From Hemileia vastatrix (lineage: Eukaryota; Basidiomycota; Pucciniomycetes; Pucciniales; Zaghouaniaceae), in contig JASXTE010000005.1 in assembly GCA_030280995.1 (NCBI GenBank), positions 38,103,203 through 38,167,202 on the forward strand: a DNA stretch of 64,000 nucleotides. The letters run 5' to 3'. The notes under the pieces are model-generated. The model saw only the letters and a list, made by a program, of their open reading frames with translations. It made no database searches and was not told the DNA's origin. This document shows positions 52,106 through 63,904 of this stretch, piece after piece (the stretch's first letter is position 1; every line of letters starts with the position of its first letter). The position numbers were made by a program, and so were the translations under genes.

Positions 52106-53677
52106 TCATTTTCTGGATGATGAAGCTTCTGGAGGCTGGTCCGGATTGTGAAGACGTTTTTGTTTTTTGTTGGGATTGTGGGAAGCACTGTGTTCTTTGA
52201 AGTGCATCCTGCTGGAGAGATGATAGGGATTGTAATGGTCAGGAAATGGATTAGAGGGAAGTTCAGAGGAGGAAGAAGAAGAGGCAGGAATGGAGTGCTG
52301 GAGGGTGTGCTTAATGATCCTAGACATTTTCCAGTGGTTGTCCAACAGGCGCTTCCTCAGGGATTTTTCAAAGTCATTCAAAGGTCCATGGAGGGCAAAG
52401 GCTTTTAGCATGTTGGAACACATGGTGCTTAGATGTTTCTTCATGTCTCCATAATCCAGGGTCAAAGAAGTTTCAAGAGGTTTGCCAACTCCAATAATAG
52501 ATTCAGGAGGAGGGGTGCCAACTAGACAAGAAGAATTGGATCAGTAACTATTTTTTGTTGAAGAAATGAAATAATTAATTTGGTACTTACAGATTGGAAG
52601 CTCATCAAATCTGTAAGCAGCTGGGATTTGGATCTCTGACGATTTTGTAATGGTCATAGTGGGTGGATCAACTAGGGAAAGATATGGATTCTCATGGTCT
52701 TCCTCTGAAGGATCCTGAGAAGGTGAACTGGGATGCTGATTTTACTGGGGCCTAGTTGGAGCAGTGAGATTGTTGTTGTTGTTGTGGTTTTTATTTCTGT
52801 TGGATTCAGCTGGAGGAGGTGCTGGTGATGGAGTACCAGGGTTGTTAAAGGATGGAGCAGGAGAGGGGGATTTGGAAGCATATTGATCTCTTCTGGATGG
52901 AGATTTTGAAGAGATGAAACTGTCAGATGAGTAGTTGGCTGACAGAGAAGAGGTGTAGTTTCTTTGTCTTAGTTGGGGACGAATTTGTTGTTGTGGTGCA
53001 GTGCGTGGTGTTCTGGTTTCTTCTTGGGGTTCTCTGGCAGGTCACTTAGAAATCTGGGAAATTTTGGTGCTTTTGGACTTTGGAAGGGTGAATTGCATTG
53101 CTCTGGGAGCAGTAGGAGGTAGTTGGGTTGAGTTGTTGTTATTGTCTGGATGAATTTGGCTGTTTTCTGGCCGTTTTTGCAGGTTTTGGCCCTGATTTTC
53201 ACTGTTTGGTGAGGTGGGTGGGCCGCCCAATGTGTGCCGGGCCGCCAGGAAGCGGTCTAGAAGCCTGGGAGTTGATCTTGAAGCTTTTGGAGCTAATTTG
53301 GCAGAGATAAAAGCAGTTTCTTGGGAAGCTAAGGCTGGTCTTTTGGGAAGAGTGCTGGAAGCTGAGCTTCTGGATCTTCTGGAAGGTACTGAAGATAAAG
53401 AGGAAGAGGAAGGACCAAGCTCTGGGGATCTGGTAGGGGATCTAGAGATGTATTTATGAGAAGGTGAAGGAGGAGGAATAGGGTAGTTGGCATCTCTGTC
53501 ACATCTTTTCTTTTTGGAATAGCAAGAATCACAAGCCCTGTTGTAGAATTTGGATTCAGGAGTTGGAAGAGTGAATGTGCAAGGTCTGCACATGTGGATG
53601 CACTGTTTGCAGGCATAGTCCTTGGGAGCAGTGAAGCAAGGGAGAGTAGAAGGGTTAACATCAGGAGATCCAGCCAT
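52106..53677 (-). pseudogene. G2b antisense gene A: permuted Zn2Cys6-like protein, two nonsense codons
   Basis: ATG at 53677 on the strand opposite to G2b. Exon 1 is 53677-52591, intron 52590-52522 (69 nt, GTAAGT...GTCTAG) and exon 2 52521-52106; the join is in frame, 500 codons in total. In-frame stops are TGA at 53044-53042 and TAA at 52744-52742. The G2old copy has sense codons at both sites. The N-terminal motif is CKQC...CRPC, then 15 residues, then CDSCYSKKKRC: two Cx2Cx6C halves with the basic one second, plus an extra Cys. A long Ser/Pro/Arg-rich low-complexity middle leads to a conserved C-terminal helix region (MKKHLSTMCSNMLKAFALHG). Paralogous in layout to gene B. Role unknown. Confidence 0.72.
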
Positions 53678-53828
53678 GATCTGTGGTGAGAAAGGATGAT
53701 GAAAAAGGGATAGGAGGAGATTTTTGTCAGTGATGGGTGGATGATGAAGTGAAGGTGGAAGTTCAGCAGGTTGGCTGTAGAGGTGTTCTGCATGGAATTG
53801 GCTGCATCTATTTTATGCAAAATTCCAT

Positions 53829-54093
53829 CAGTCCATCAAGACTCTAAAATGAAAAATCTACAGTATCAAGGTCAGTCCATCAAGACTCTAAACTGAAAAA
53901 TTTTTGGTATCAAGACCAGTCCATCAAGACTTTAAACTGAAATCTGGTTTCTGTTAGTCCTCCAAGACTTTAAACTGGCTGGTTTCAAGATTTTATCAAG
54001 ATAGTCCCCCAAGACTTTAAACTGAGGATTGTTGTTGGTTTAGTCCCCCAAGACTTTAAGCAGAGGGTTGTGAGTCCCCCAAGACTATAAACT
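53829..54093 (+). repeat. G2b hairpin-motif array, seven copies
   Basis: Stem AGTC, loops CATCAA, CTCCAA, CCCCAA, stem GACT, tail (T/C/A)TAAACTGA. Lies just upstream of gene A's start, in genomic-RNA sense. Confidence 0.85.
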
Positions 54094-54185
54094 GAGGAAT
54101 GAGTCTTTGTTGTTGAAGTTGGTTTCAAAAGATTGGTGGAGGGTATCCACAGGGGGAGCCTCCGAATTTAGCAAAGGCAAGTTTG

Positions 54186-54226
54186 GGGGTAATTGATGGG
54201 CTGGCAGCTCTATTTACAATTACCCC
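54186..54226 (+). other. G2b type-II stem-loop, third copy
   Basis: GGGGTAATTG/CAATTACCCC around ATGGGCTGGCAGCTCTATTTA. The C-G pair of the other G2b copies is replaced by T-A, as in G3. Confidence 0.75.
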
Positions 54227-54296
54227 AGAATGTTAGTTTTTTCTCTGTGTCTTAATGTGGTTGATCTCTGGTTCTGGGTTTATGATTTAGGTTTTT

Positions 54297-54380
54297 GAGT
54301 CCCCCAAGACTTTAAACTGAGGGTTTTTGAGTCCCCCAAGACTATAAAATGAGGATGGTCCCCCAAGACTTAAAACTGAG
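54297..54380 (+). repeat. G2b hairpin motifs, three more copies
   Basis: Loops CCCCAA within AGTC/GACT stems (the third has GGTC/GACT, a G-U pair). Tails TTAAACTG, ATAAAATG and TAAAACTG. Confidence 0.8.
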
Positions 54381-54439
54381 GGTTGTTTGTGGTTACATCC
54401 TATAGAGGGTGTGGTCAATTTTTCTTTTCTGAATCAAAC

Positions 54440-55110
54440 TCAAGTACTAGAGGAATTACAGAGGGAATCAAGAGATGAAATGAAGTGTTCAGAATTAGAC
54501 TTGAACTGGTGAATGAGGTGTCTTCTGTTCTCAATGTCCTGTGGATCTCTAGCAGGAGTGGATTAGAAGTAGTGAAGCAGAAGTTGTTTCTGTTGAGATG
54601 TGTGTTGTTGGAACTTAGCCTTGATAGTGGGCAAGTGCGTTGGTGTTGGTGGTGCAATGGATCCTACATTGTAATCATCACTATCAGAAGATGGAGGAAC
54701 TGAGAAGTCATCAGTTTTAAAGTTGAAGGAAGAAAAGAATGTTCTTTACCATCAGATGGACCAGGGATGGTGGAACTAGTTGTTTTATGGGTTGTGGAAC
54801 TCTTCTGGGAAGGGTGGAGCTTTTTGATTAATCTGGGTATCAGGATGGATGGCCTAGATCTTTTGGTGCTGGCAGAAGAAGGACCAGGTTGAGGTGAAGG
54901 TGAATCTGTTGCAGAAGAAAGTGGACCAGGTCTGTGGCAGGTCTTCTTTCTGGATTGGCAGACATTGCAGGACGTTCTGTATAGATGGACAGGTGGTGTC
55001 ATGGTGCAGATTAAATTATTGTCAATGCAGTATTGGCAGGGACCCATTTCAGAGGCAGATTTGGGAAGAAGGTTAAACATGGTGGTTGGATGAAGAAAGA
55101 ATGCAGACAT
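54440..55110 (-). pseudogene. G2b antisense gene B, one nonsense codon
   Basis: Start at 55110 (MSAFF) or 55080 (MFNLL), only 19-49 bp from the 3' LTR. Exon 1 runs to 54750, intron 54749-54700 (50 nt, GTAAAG...TCTCAG), and exon 2 from 54699, in frame. The motif CQYCIDNNLIC, 12 residues, CNVCQSRKKTC has exactly the spacing of G3 gene B. Exon 2 meets TAA at 54565-54563, where G3 has Gln (YFQETPA against YF, stop, STPA). Similarity to G3 continues past the stop to TGA at 54442-54440, so the nonsense is a late CAA-to-TAA change. A start this close to the LTR implies a promoter in the LTR read in antisense. Confidence 0.7.
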
Positions 55111-55116
55111 TCTCAA

Positions 55117-55128
55117 TTGGAGGGAGGA
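55117..55128 (+). other. G2b polypurine tract
   Basis: TTGGAGGGAGGA directly before the 3' LTR. Identical to the G3 tract. Confidence 0.82.
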
Positions 55129-56207
55129 TGTGGTCTTCCAACATTGGCAGGGGCCTTTGTTGTGTGATTTGGAGCTGTTTGTGCATGTCTTAATTGACAT
55201 CTGTTAAGGATTTGGGTATTTTTCTGGATTTATTCTGTGGATATTGGGTCTGCGGGTATGTGGGTACTATCATTGGATAGCCCTGGTTTTTCTCTATATT
55301 TTATGTATTGAAGACATTTTTCATATTCTGAGTTTTAAGGGGTCATTTTCTCATTTTTCATTTATAAAATATTGCTGTTTAATTTTGTTTTTTGTGTTTT
55401 ACGGGCTAACCTTAAGTCTTACAGTTAAGTGCTTAGTACCATTGGATAGAGCTAATTTTTCTCTATATTTCATGTCCCAACGTTGTTATAGTGAAATTCC
55501 GTGTTTTAAAGGTTTTAGTAGTTGTAGCTAATTTTTCTAAGTAGATTAGTGGTTTTTATTGGTTTTCTGGCTTCAGGGAGGCCGGGCTACTTCAGGCGGC
55601 ATCTCCGACGTTGGGCGGCCCGCCTGCCTCTGTTTTAGGAGGTTGGGGAGCACTTCAGGAGGGTTTTTTATGCAATTTGGCGGGTACAGGCGCCAGATTG
55701 GTGGGTGCGCATGGGCTCTTAGTTAGTGGTCTGTGTGTACATAGTGAATAAGACAGTTTGAAGTAACCTTAATCATCATACAAACATCCGGAGGTGATCT
55801 CATTTTTCACTGTTTTCTGGCCACAATTGGCTGTGTTTGTTGCAAGTGAGTTCTTCATTTAACTTAACTTTGGCAACTGTTTTCTCTGTTATAGTCTTGC
55901 AAGCTATAGCAAGTATTATTGCTGTGTCAGGTGTTGATTTGCAGCCTACATCAAGTATCTTTTCTGTCTATGGTGTGGACTTTGTTCTACATTTCAGTTC
56001 TTTGGTCTGGTAGTCTATCTGGGGACTACTTTCTTGGCTCATCAAGCAGTCAAGTTTGTTGAAAAGGAGCTTTAGCAAAACAGGAACCAACTTACTTTAG
56101 CAAGTAAATCTCACTCTATTTTTCTAAAGGGACAGGGGATTTTCTCTCTGGTTTTTCTCCAACTCCCTTGGTCAAGGCCTATAGCTAGTACTATCGGATT
56201 GTCTACA
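55129..56207 (+). repeat. G2b 3' LTR, 1079 bp
   Basis: Same length as the 5' LTR, about 97.4% identical by eye. Followed directly by G2old pol sequence. Confidence 0.92.
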
Positions 56208-59200
56208 GCAGATGAATAATGATTTGAAGATTTAGAAGATGGAAGTGAGGATGAAGATGTGGAATTGCAGAACAGTTTTGAAGTGGTGAGATTGGGGTAT
56301 AAAAGTAAGTCCTCCCAGTTGTGCACCACTAGGTTTTCTGTTTTCTTCCACACCTTTCAAAAACATTACCTTGTCCACACATGTGAGTAATGGGGAAACC
56401 CTTGGTTTTTCTTCCATGTCTGGTGATGAAGAAGTCCTGAAGATCCCTCAAGTTGAAGGCGGATCTGGAAAGTACAAGAAGGTAGCACAGAAGATTAGGC
56501 CTTTCAATGAGCCTATGCATATAGGTTTGAATCCTCATTTGTCAAGAGATCTGTACTGTATTCCTCTGGTGAAGAATCCTCCTGATTTTGTGGAAGCTTC
56601 TAGGGTGCCTGAGGAAAGGTTGAAAGTTGTTAATTTTGGTCCTGATGATTGGTTTCCGGATGAGGAAAAGAATATTTTTTTGCATGTTATTGTGCTGAGG
56701 GAGAAAGCAGTGGAATTTGTTGAAGAGGAAAGGGGTGTGTTGAAGCACTCTTATGGAAAACCTTACTTGATTCTTGTGCTTTTTCATGAACCTTGTCAAA
56801 TAAAACATATTACAACTCCAGCTGATATCAGAAATGATTTTGTAGAGATTTTTAGGGAAAGAGTCACGACTGGATTATATGAACAATAAATGTCTAGTTA
56901 CATAAGTCTGGTTGTCTGTGTAAAGAGGCAGAATGGGGAGCTGAGGGTGGTGCATGATCTTTGAGCCTTGAATAGAGTCACTATCAAGGATGCTGGGATG
57001 CCACCAAGTGCAGAGGGCGTTGTGGAAGCTTTTTCTGGAAGAGTGTGTTATGGTTTGGGTGATATTATGGGTGGTTATGATGAAAGGTAACTTCACATGG
57101 ATTCACGGCTACTTACAACTTTTGAGACTACTCTGGGAAGATTTCAGCTCACTAGGTTTCCTCAAGGAGCAACTCATTTAGTAGCAGTATATCAAGCACA
57201 AATGGCTTGTATTTTACAGGATGAGGTTCCTACGTATGCTGGTATTTTTATTGATGTTGGTGGAATCAAAGGACCCTGCACTGATTATGGAAATGAGGTG
57301 CTGAAGGGGAACCCAGGTATAAGGAGATTTGTTTGGGAATATGCAATTACTCTAGAGAGAGTACTTTTTATGATGGAAGAGGCTGGTTTGACCATTTCTG
57401 GGTCAGCGTTTTGTTGTTGTGTTCCTGATTCAGAAATTCTGGGTCATGTGGTATGTAAATAGGGAAGGATTATGGCAAAGAAAAGAGTTAATAAAATTCA
57501 GTCAAGGCCAAGGCCTAAAAATACCACTGAAGTGAGGGGATTTTGGGGGGTTTGTCTGTATGTCAAGATTTTTATTAAAGATTTTTATTTTTGGCTTCAC
57601 CTTTAAGGAGGCTAAAAAAGAAAGATGAAGAGTGGGTATGGTCTGAAGAATGTGAAGAGGCTTATCAGAAGTTGAAGAAGGTGGTGGGTGAAGATATTAT
57701 TCTTTGCAAGTTAGATTATGGTGTGGAAGCTGGAAAAATTTATTTGGTGGTGGACTCAAGTTATATTGCTGCTGGTGCTGTTTTGTCTCAGGAAGATAAA
57801 ACTGGGAGGGTCAGGCCAGTGAGGTATGAGTCTGTGGTATTTAATGAGGTTGAATCTAGATATTCTCAACATATGTTGGAATTCTGTGGTGTGGCAAAAA
57901 TTTTGAAGAAGCTGAAAACTGTTTTTAGGGGCAGCATTTTGAGCTGCAGGTGGATGCTAAATATCTGGTTCAAATGATCAACACAGCTAGTCTTCCAAAT
58001 GCTCCAATGACTAGGTGGGTGGCATTTATTCAGAATTTTTCTTTTGACCTGGTACACAAACCTGGAAAACTTTTACAATTCCAGATGGATTATCAAAGAG
58101 ACCACCAACAGATGAAGATTCAGACTGTGAAGAATTTGATGAAGATTTCCCAGTGGTTAGTGACAGCACAAAGGGTGCTGAAGACTTTTCTCAGCTCCCC
58201 CATGAGGCTAAACTGGAAGATTGTTCTCTCCTCCCCCAAGAGGTCAAACTGGCTGGTTCTGATCTTGATTCTGGTGATCAGGATATTTTTGTGGATGAAG
58301 ATAGGGCTGTTGTTTGGGATGGCTCAAATTTAGAAAATTGTGTTTTTGTTAGTGAACTGGATTCTTTTAAGATTCAGTGGAAGGAAAAGGATGTACCAAA
58401 GTTTAGGGTTTGGTGTCCAGGTTGGGCCTGTTAAGTAGCTCATTTTCACACTGGTTATTTTGATGACAGGGTTTTACCCTTGGATGTTGTCTTGTTTGAT
58501 TTTGAAGATGAGACCTGGGGTCAGACTGTGTTTTATTTTATTATGGTTGAATATCTGTAAGCCTTGGAGAGGCCAGATATTTATGATGATGATACTTGGG
58601 TGGCAATCAAGAATAACAGTCCTGGATTCTATGTGTCAGGAAGGATGTTGATGAGGAGGAGACATCCAAATCCTCAAGTATTTGTGACTCAGAAGAAGGG
58701 TCAAGAGTTGGTGTTACCTTGGTCATAGAGGCTTTGGGGAGACTTGTAGAAGAGTAGAAGACAGATTTCAGTGGCCAGGTATGAAGTTGGCTGTGCAGGG
58801 TTGGGTTTAATCTTGTGAATAATGTCACAAAAGAAGTCACTTGAAACCTAAAGAGGTTGGCCATGCTACTGGTGAATTGACTGTGTTTGGAAAAGTCAGT
58901 TTGGATGCTGTCCATATCAAAGAGGTCAGATATAAATACTTGATTGTTTCCAGGGACAATTTTTCTAGTTGGGTTGAGGCAGCGCCTCTGGTTAACTTGA
59001 CTACCAAAAATGTGGCAGAATTTTTGAAGAAGGAATGGGTGTTTAGATTTGGGTTAAAGAAGTTGGTGAGTGTTGATTGTGGGCCAGATTTTGGAGCTGA
59101 AGTTAAAGAAGCTGTGGCAAGTATTGGTTCTTAATTCAGGGTGGCTATGCCATATTATCCTGAAGCTGAAGGCATGGTTGAAAGAGGCCATCAAGTTATC

Positions 59201-59770
59201 AAGAATGTTTTGGTGAAGATGTGTGGAGATAGTGTTGAAAAATAGAGGCATTATTTAACCTTGGTGTTATTTTTGGATAGAGTCACTGTGAAAAGGAAAA
59301 CTGGCTATTCCCCATGTGAAGTATTATTTGGGCAGAGAACTGTTCTACCAGTAGATTTGGAAGCCATCTCTTATCTTGGAATTGATTGGGATGATGTATG
59401 TTCAACAGATGATTTGCTCTGTACCAGGATGAAACAGTTGGAATATAGAGAGTAATATCAAGAGAAGGCATACTCTAGAATGATGAAGATAAGAAATCAA
59501 TCAGTCAGATACTGCAAAAAGAAGTTGGCTCATAGAATCAGGAATGCCTTGAAACCTGGTGATTTGGTTTTGATGTATAAAAGAAGTTTTGAGAGTCAGT
59601 GGGGAAAAATGTTTGCTGACAGATGGAATGGACCTTAAAGAGTCAGATCTCAGGTGTCTGGAGGTTCTTATGTTTTGGAAGAGTTAGATGGTTCAGTCTT
59701 GAAGAAGAGAGTGGCTGCTGATCAGTTGAAGAGATTTTACCCAAGAGGCACTAGAAGTGAAGAAGATTGA
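56208..59770 (+). pseudogene. G2old pol: RT, RNaseH, integrase, broken
   Basis: Homologous to G2b pol throughout but with more than ten stops and several frameshifts. The RT catalytic motif is FIDV (57239 region) in place of FIDD. RNaseH covers 57591-57977 and integrase about 58650-59770, with the HHCC region deleted in part and the catalytic core mutated (SVDCGPDFG). It retains Lys where G2b has TAG (34808) and Glu where G2b has TAA (34445), so those G2b stops arose later. Hairpin motifs in coding sequence at about 58190-58214 and 58230-58250 (LPHEAKL, LPQEVKL). Confidence 0.86.
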
Positions 59771-61039
59771 CTCAGCAATGAGGATAAACTATGGACCATT
59801 TTTAATTTTGGATTTTGGTGACACTGTGCATCTGTTTTTGTTTGAAACCTTTTTTTTAGAAGGTACCCATGAGACAGGCTTCTAGTTTTGATTCTGGATA
59901 GTGTGGGGGTGACTGATGGGCTGGCTGCTCTATCAAAAGTTACTCCAGATTGTCTGTTTCCAACCCCTTTTCTAAATTTGGTTTAACCCTAGTATTGGTT
60001 TCTCTTTACAGGTTTTAGTCTATGATTTTAAACTGGAAATTCTTTTGGTATTCAAGTTCTGGACTCTACATACTTATTGGATTTGGTTTATTGTGTTGGA
60101 TGTTGTGTTTTTTGTTAGAAGGTCCCCAGGGGGGGGCGGCTTCTAGATTTTATTTTGCAAAGTGTGGGTGTAGCTGATGAGCTGGCTGCTCTGTAGAACA
60201 GTTACCCTATAATGTCTTTTTCAACTATTTTGTTGTCCTAGTTGAATCCTAGTTCTGGTTTTTTGTTATTCAGGTTTCAAGTCCACAATGACTTTAAAAT
60301 GGCTCGGGACTGGCTTCTTTATCTTGGTTCATTCAGATTGGTGGTGGATCACTAGTGGTCTCCCATCATTTTTACTTATTGGATGGAGCCCACCCAGTGA
60401 CCATTTCTTTGGACTGGACTTTTTCTTTTTTTTTCTTTGATTTTTGTGTTTATGGTTGTGTTAGATATTATTTTTAGTATATTTTCTTTTTTCTCTTTTT
60501 TTCTTTTAATTTTTTATGGGGATTATTTAGATATAAAGAGGGAAAAATTACAAAATTATATCATATGGTGTCACCACATCAGGGTCACCTGGATGTGGAA
60601 AAGTATTGGTGGGAAAGGCTCATCAATTTGCTGGGCAATGCTATTTTATTTTTTTTCTGTATTCCATTTTTTCTTATTTTCTTTAATTTTTATTTTTTAT
60701 TTCAAATCATTTAAAAAATTTATTTAAAGGTGTATCCAAATCAAGGTGCACTTGGGTGTGGGAAAGGTATCAGGAGATCAGCTCATCAATTGGCTGGGGG
60801 ATACCATTTGTAATTATTATTTATTTCATCTTATTATTATTCATTCCATTTTAATTTCTCAGCTCTCATACTTTGTTGGGCAATTTTGTTTAATTATTTT
60901 CAAGTTTTTTAGTATGTTATTAGTTTAGTAGTTATAAATAAAAATAAATAAAAATAAAACAAAACAAATTTTTTTTTATATATTTCTGCTAGTTATTATT
61001 ATTCTCTTTATTTAGTAAATTATTAATTTCTTTTTTTAG
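59771..61039 (+). other. G2old structured 3' module
   Basis: Same order as in G2b: hairpin motif (about 59776-59797), type II (59906-59945, decayed stem), a damaged motif (60018), type II (60165-60210, decayed), motif (60275-60297; AGTC, CACAAT, GACT), type IV (60345-60410) and type III twice (60570-60645, 60725-60810). Stems are less perfect than in G2b and G3, as expected for an older copy. Confidence 0.65.
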
Positions 61040-63767
61040 TTAATGACGGGAAGAAGAAGCCTCTGGTGGTTGGTCCAGATTGTGTTGAAATTTTTGCTTT
61101 TTGTTAGGATTGAAGGAAGAAATGTGTTCTTTGTGGTGTAGGCGGCTGGAAAGAGTATATGGATTATAATGGTCGGGAACCAGGTTAGAAGGAAATTTTT
61201 GGGAAGAAGTGGAAGAAGCAGGGATAGAGTGTTTTAAGGTGTGCTTTATTATTCGAGAAATCTTCTAGTGGTCATCAAAGAGCTGTTTCCTCATATTCTT
61301 TTCAAATTCATTCAAAGGACCATGAAGAGAAAAGGCCTTAAGCATGTTTGAACACATCATGCTTAGGTGTTGTTTCATGTTGGTGTAATCCAGTGTTAAG
61401 GTATTTTCTAGAGGTTGGCCAATACCAATTGTAGTTTCAGGAGGCGGGGTTACAACTAAACAGAAGAATTGGATCAGTAATTGATCTCTGTTAAAGAAAT
61501 TGGATTTATTAATTCGGTACTTACAGATTGGGAGCTCATCAAATTTGTATGGGGCCAGAATCTGGACTGTTGAAGAATGTTGAATGGATGTTGAAGGAGG
61601 ATCAACCAGATGGAGGTATGGGTTTTCATGATCATCCTCTAAATGGTGTTGAGAAAATGAAGTAGAGAAAGTATGTTCCTGTGGCCTGGTTGGAGAAGCA
61701 GGGCTGTTCTTGTTGTTAATATTATTTCTTGGCGCAGGTTGGTTGGATACTGGTGGAGGAGTACCAGTTTCTTTGAAGGAAGGACCAGGAGAAGGTGACA
61801 TGGAAGCTGATTGGGATCTGCTAGATGAAGATCTGGAAGAAATGCAACTATCAGATGAGTAATTGGCTTCCAGAGGAGAGGTGTATTTAATTCTTCTTGG
61901 TTGAGTGGGAGATTTTTGTTTTGGAGTTGTGTTTGGCACTCTGGTGTTTTCTTGAGGTCCTCTGGATGGCCTTCTAGAGGTTTTGGAATTTTTGGCGTTT
62001 TCTGAAGAAGAAATTGTTGTGCGCATTGCTCTGGGAGCACTAGGAGGTTGTTGCGCAGAGTTTTTGGTGTTTACTGGTAAATTTTGGCTGTTTCCTGGCT
62101 GAATTTGGAGGGTTTAAGCCTGATTTTTGCTTTCGAGAAAGGTGGGCTGGCTTCCTGGATGCTGTCTAGCAGCCTTGGATCTGATTTTGAAGCTGTTTTA
62201 GCTGAATTTGCTGAGATATGGTGGTTTCTTGAGATTATTGTCAGCCTAGGTATCCCTAGGACTGAGTATTTCTTATGTTTAAAATAAGATAACCTTAATT
62301 AAATTAATCTTATATCTTAAAGATAAGGTTAAAACACTTATATATATGGTTATAATACATATATATATAATTATTACACTATTATATGACTTATAGTAGT
62401 TTAAATAGCTTATCCATAGCTTAATAATACTTATTAAGGTGTTAATGGAGTCATAATATACTTATCTTAAGTGATCTTAAGTAATTATAGACATGCATAA
62501 GCTTATATGTATACATAAACCTCATATTCAGTGAAATATGTAGTTGTATTATGTATATTTAGGTCTATAAGTGGGTTTTAACCTCTTAATAACCTTAAAC
62601 CTTTGTTTCTCTGCTTATTTTAGGTCAGATGGAACTATTCAGTGGACTCACAATGCTTACATAAGCATATACATCTATTTCAGGCCCATATATCCAGTTT
62701 GAAAAACTTAATCTGCTTCCTTGGATGGATTTTCACGGATTTATGGGTTGGGAGATCATTACTGGGTCAATATGGATGCTTGGGGATATTATTGGGGGTT
62801 TGAAAGTTAATTTGGTTCCTTTATATGCTTTGGGTTTCATTATATTCTCTTTGGATGAGTTATTTTACCTGTTTCTTTATGGTATCCACTTTTATTTGTT
62901 TATTCTATTTATGGTATGGGTCTGTGGTATCATTGATTGTGATGGAGGGTCCTTACTGAAGGTCTGGGTGTTGAATCTGCTTGAAGTGGACACAATGGGG
63001 AGGTGATGGGCCCTGAGAGTGCTGTAATTGCTGGTGATAGCAGTGACATCATCTGGATTGAAGGTCTGTGCACTCCAGTGGATTTTGGTATAAGTAAGGG
63101 GGGATTTGATGGGTTATTGGACATCAATTAATTACTACACATCAATTAAACACTACAACACAATTATCATCATACATAAAAATATTATAAAGCCTCTATA
63201 AATTGATATTATCTTTATATAAGCTATAACTATATTTTATTAATCTATTTTTCACCACTAGCACACATAAAAATCCAAGTATTGTGAGTTTATATTGAGA
63301 ATAACTATGTTATTAGTCTTTCCCTGAGGTTTAATCAATAAATAATTTATCAATGAGTAGTAGGAACATTAATATTTACTATTAATTCATACTTAGATAC
63401 TAGCATACACTGACAATTATAAAGAAGGTCTTTTAGGGAGTGTTTTGGGGATGGAGCAGTGTGATCTTCTGGAAGGAGCTGAAGATAAAGAATAGGAAGC
63501 AGAACTAAGCTCTGGAGAAATGGTAGGAGATCTAGAGATGTATTTGTGTGATGGTGAAGGTGGTGTTATCGTATAATTGGGGCCTCTGTCACACTTTTTC
63601 CTTTTGGAGTTGCAAGAATCACAGGCCCTGTTGTAAAATATGGCTTGAGGAGTTGGAAGAGTGAAAGTGAAAGGTCTTCACATGTGGATACACTGGTTTC
63701 AAGCATAGTCTTTGCAAGCAGTGAAACAAGGAGCGTCTGATGGGTCAAAATCTGGAGATCTAGCCAT
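61040..63767 (-). pseudogene. G2old antisense gene A, split by a solo LTR
   Basis: ATG at 63767-63765 (MARSPDFDPSDAPCFTA). The Cys codons of the zinc motif at the CKQC and CRPC positions are TGA. The coding remnant runs 63767-63416, is cut by the LTR 62239-63415, and resumes 62238-61040. The intron (61531 to about 61462, GTAAGT...TTTAG) reads through in frame here. The conserved tail MKQHLSMMCSNMLKAFSLHG is intact. Broken by stops and at least one frameshift near 61265. Confidence 0.72.
62239..63415 (+). mobile_element. Solo LTR, 1177 bp, in antisense gene A
   Basis: TGTCAGCCTAGG...ACACTGACA with a perfect 5-bp TSD ATTAT (62234-62238 and 63416-63420). Same family as 16472-17645, in opposite orientation and more diverged (roughly 85% by eye). 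Confidence 0.9.
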
Positions 63768-63904
63768 GATCTGTGATGGGACAACAATGAAGAGAAAAGA
63801 GATGAAAGAAAATTTTTTATCACTGATGTGTAGATGATGAAGAGAAGGTGGAAGTTCAGTAGGTTGGCTGCGGAGCATTGTGCATGGAATTGGCTCTGTC
63901 CTTT

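Larger units (their letters stand above)
30150..56207 (+). mobile_element. G2b: gypsy element with antisense genes, split by G3
   Basis: Two LTRs of exactly 1079 bp (30150-31228 and 55129-56207) differ at about 28 positions by eye. Without the 13-kb G3 insert the element is about 13 kb. Order: LTR, primer-binding site, gag-protease, -1 frameshift site, RT-RNaseH, [G3], integrase, structured 3' module with antisense genes A and B, polypurine tract, LTR. Target duplication GCGG/GCAG. Confidence 0.92.

Noticed and set aside
53128..53459. Plus-strand frames opposite gene A
   Set aside because: They are not conserved in G2old and have shadow-type composition. The minus frame has the Cys motif and consistent splice sites.
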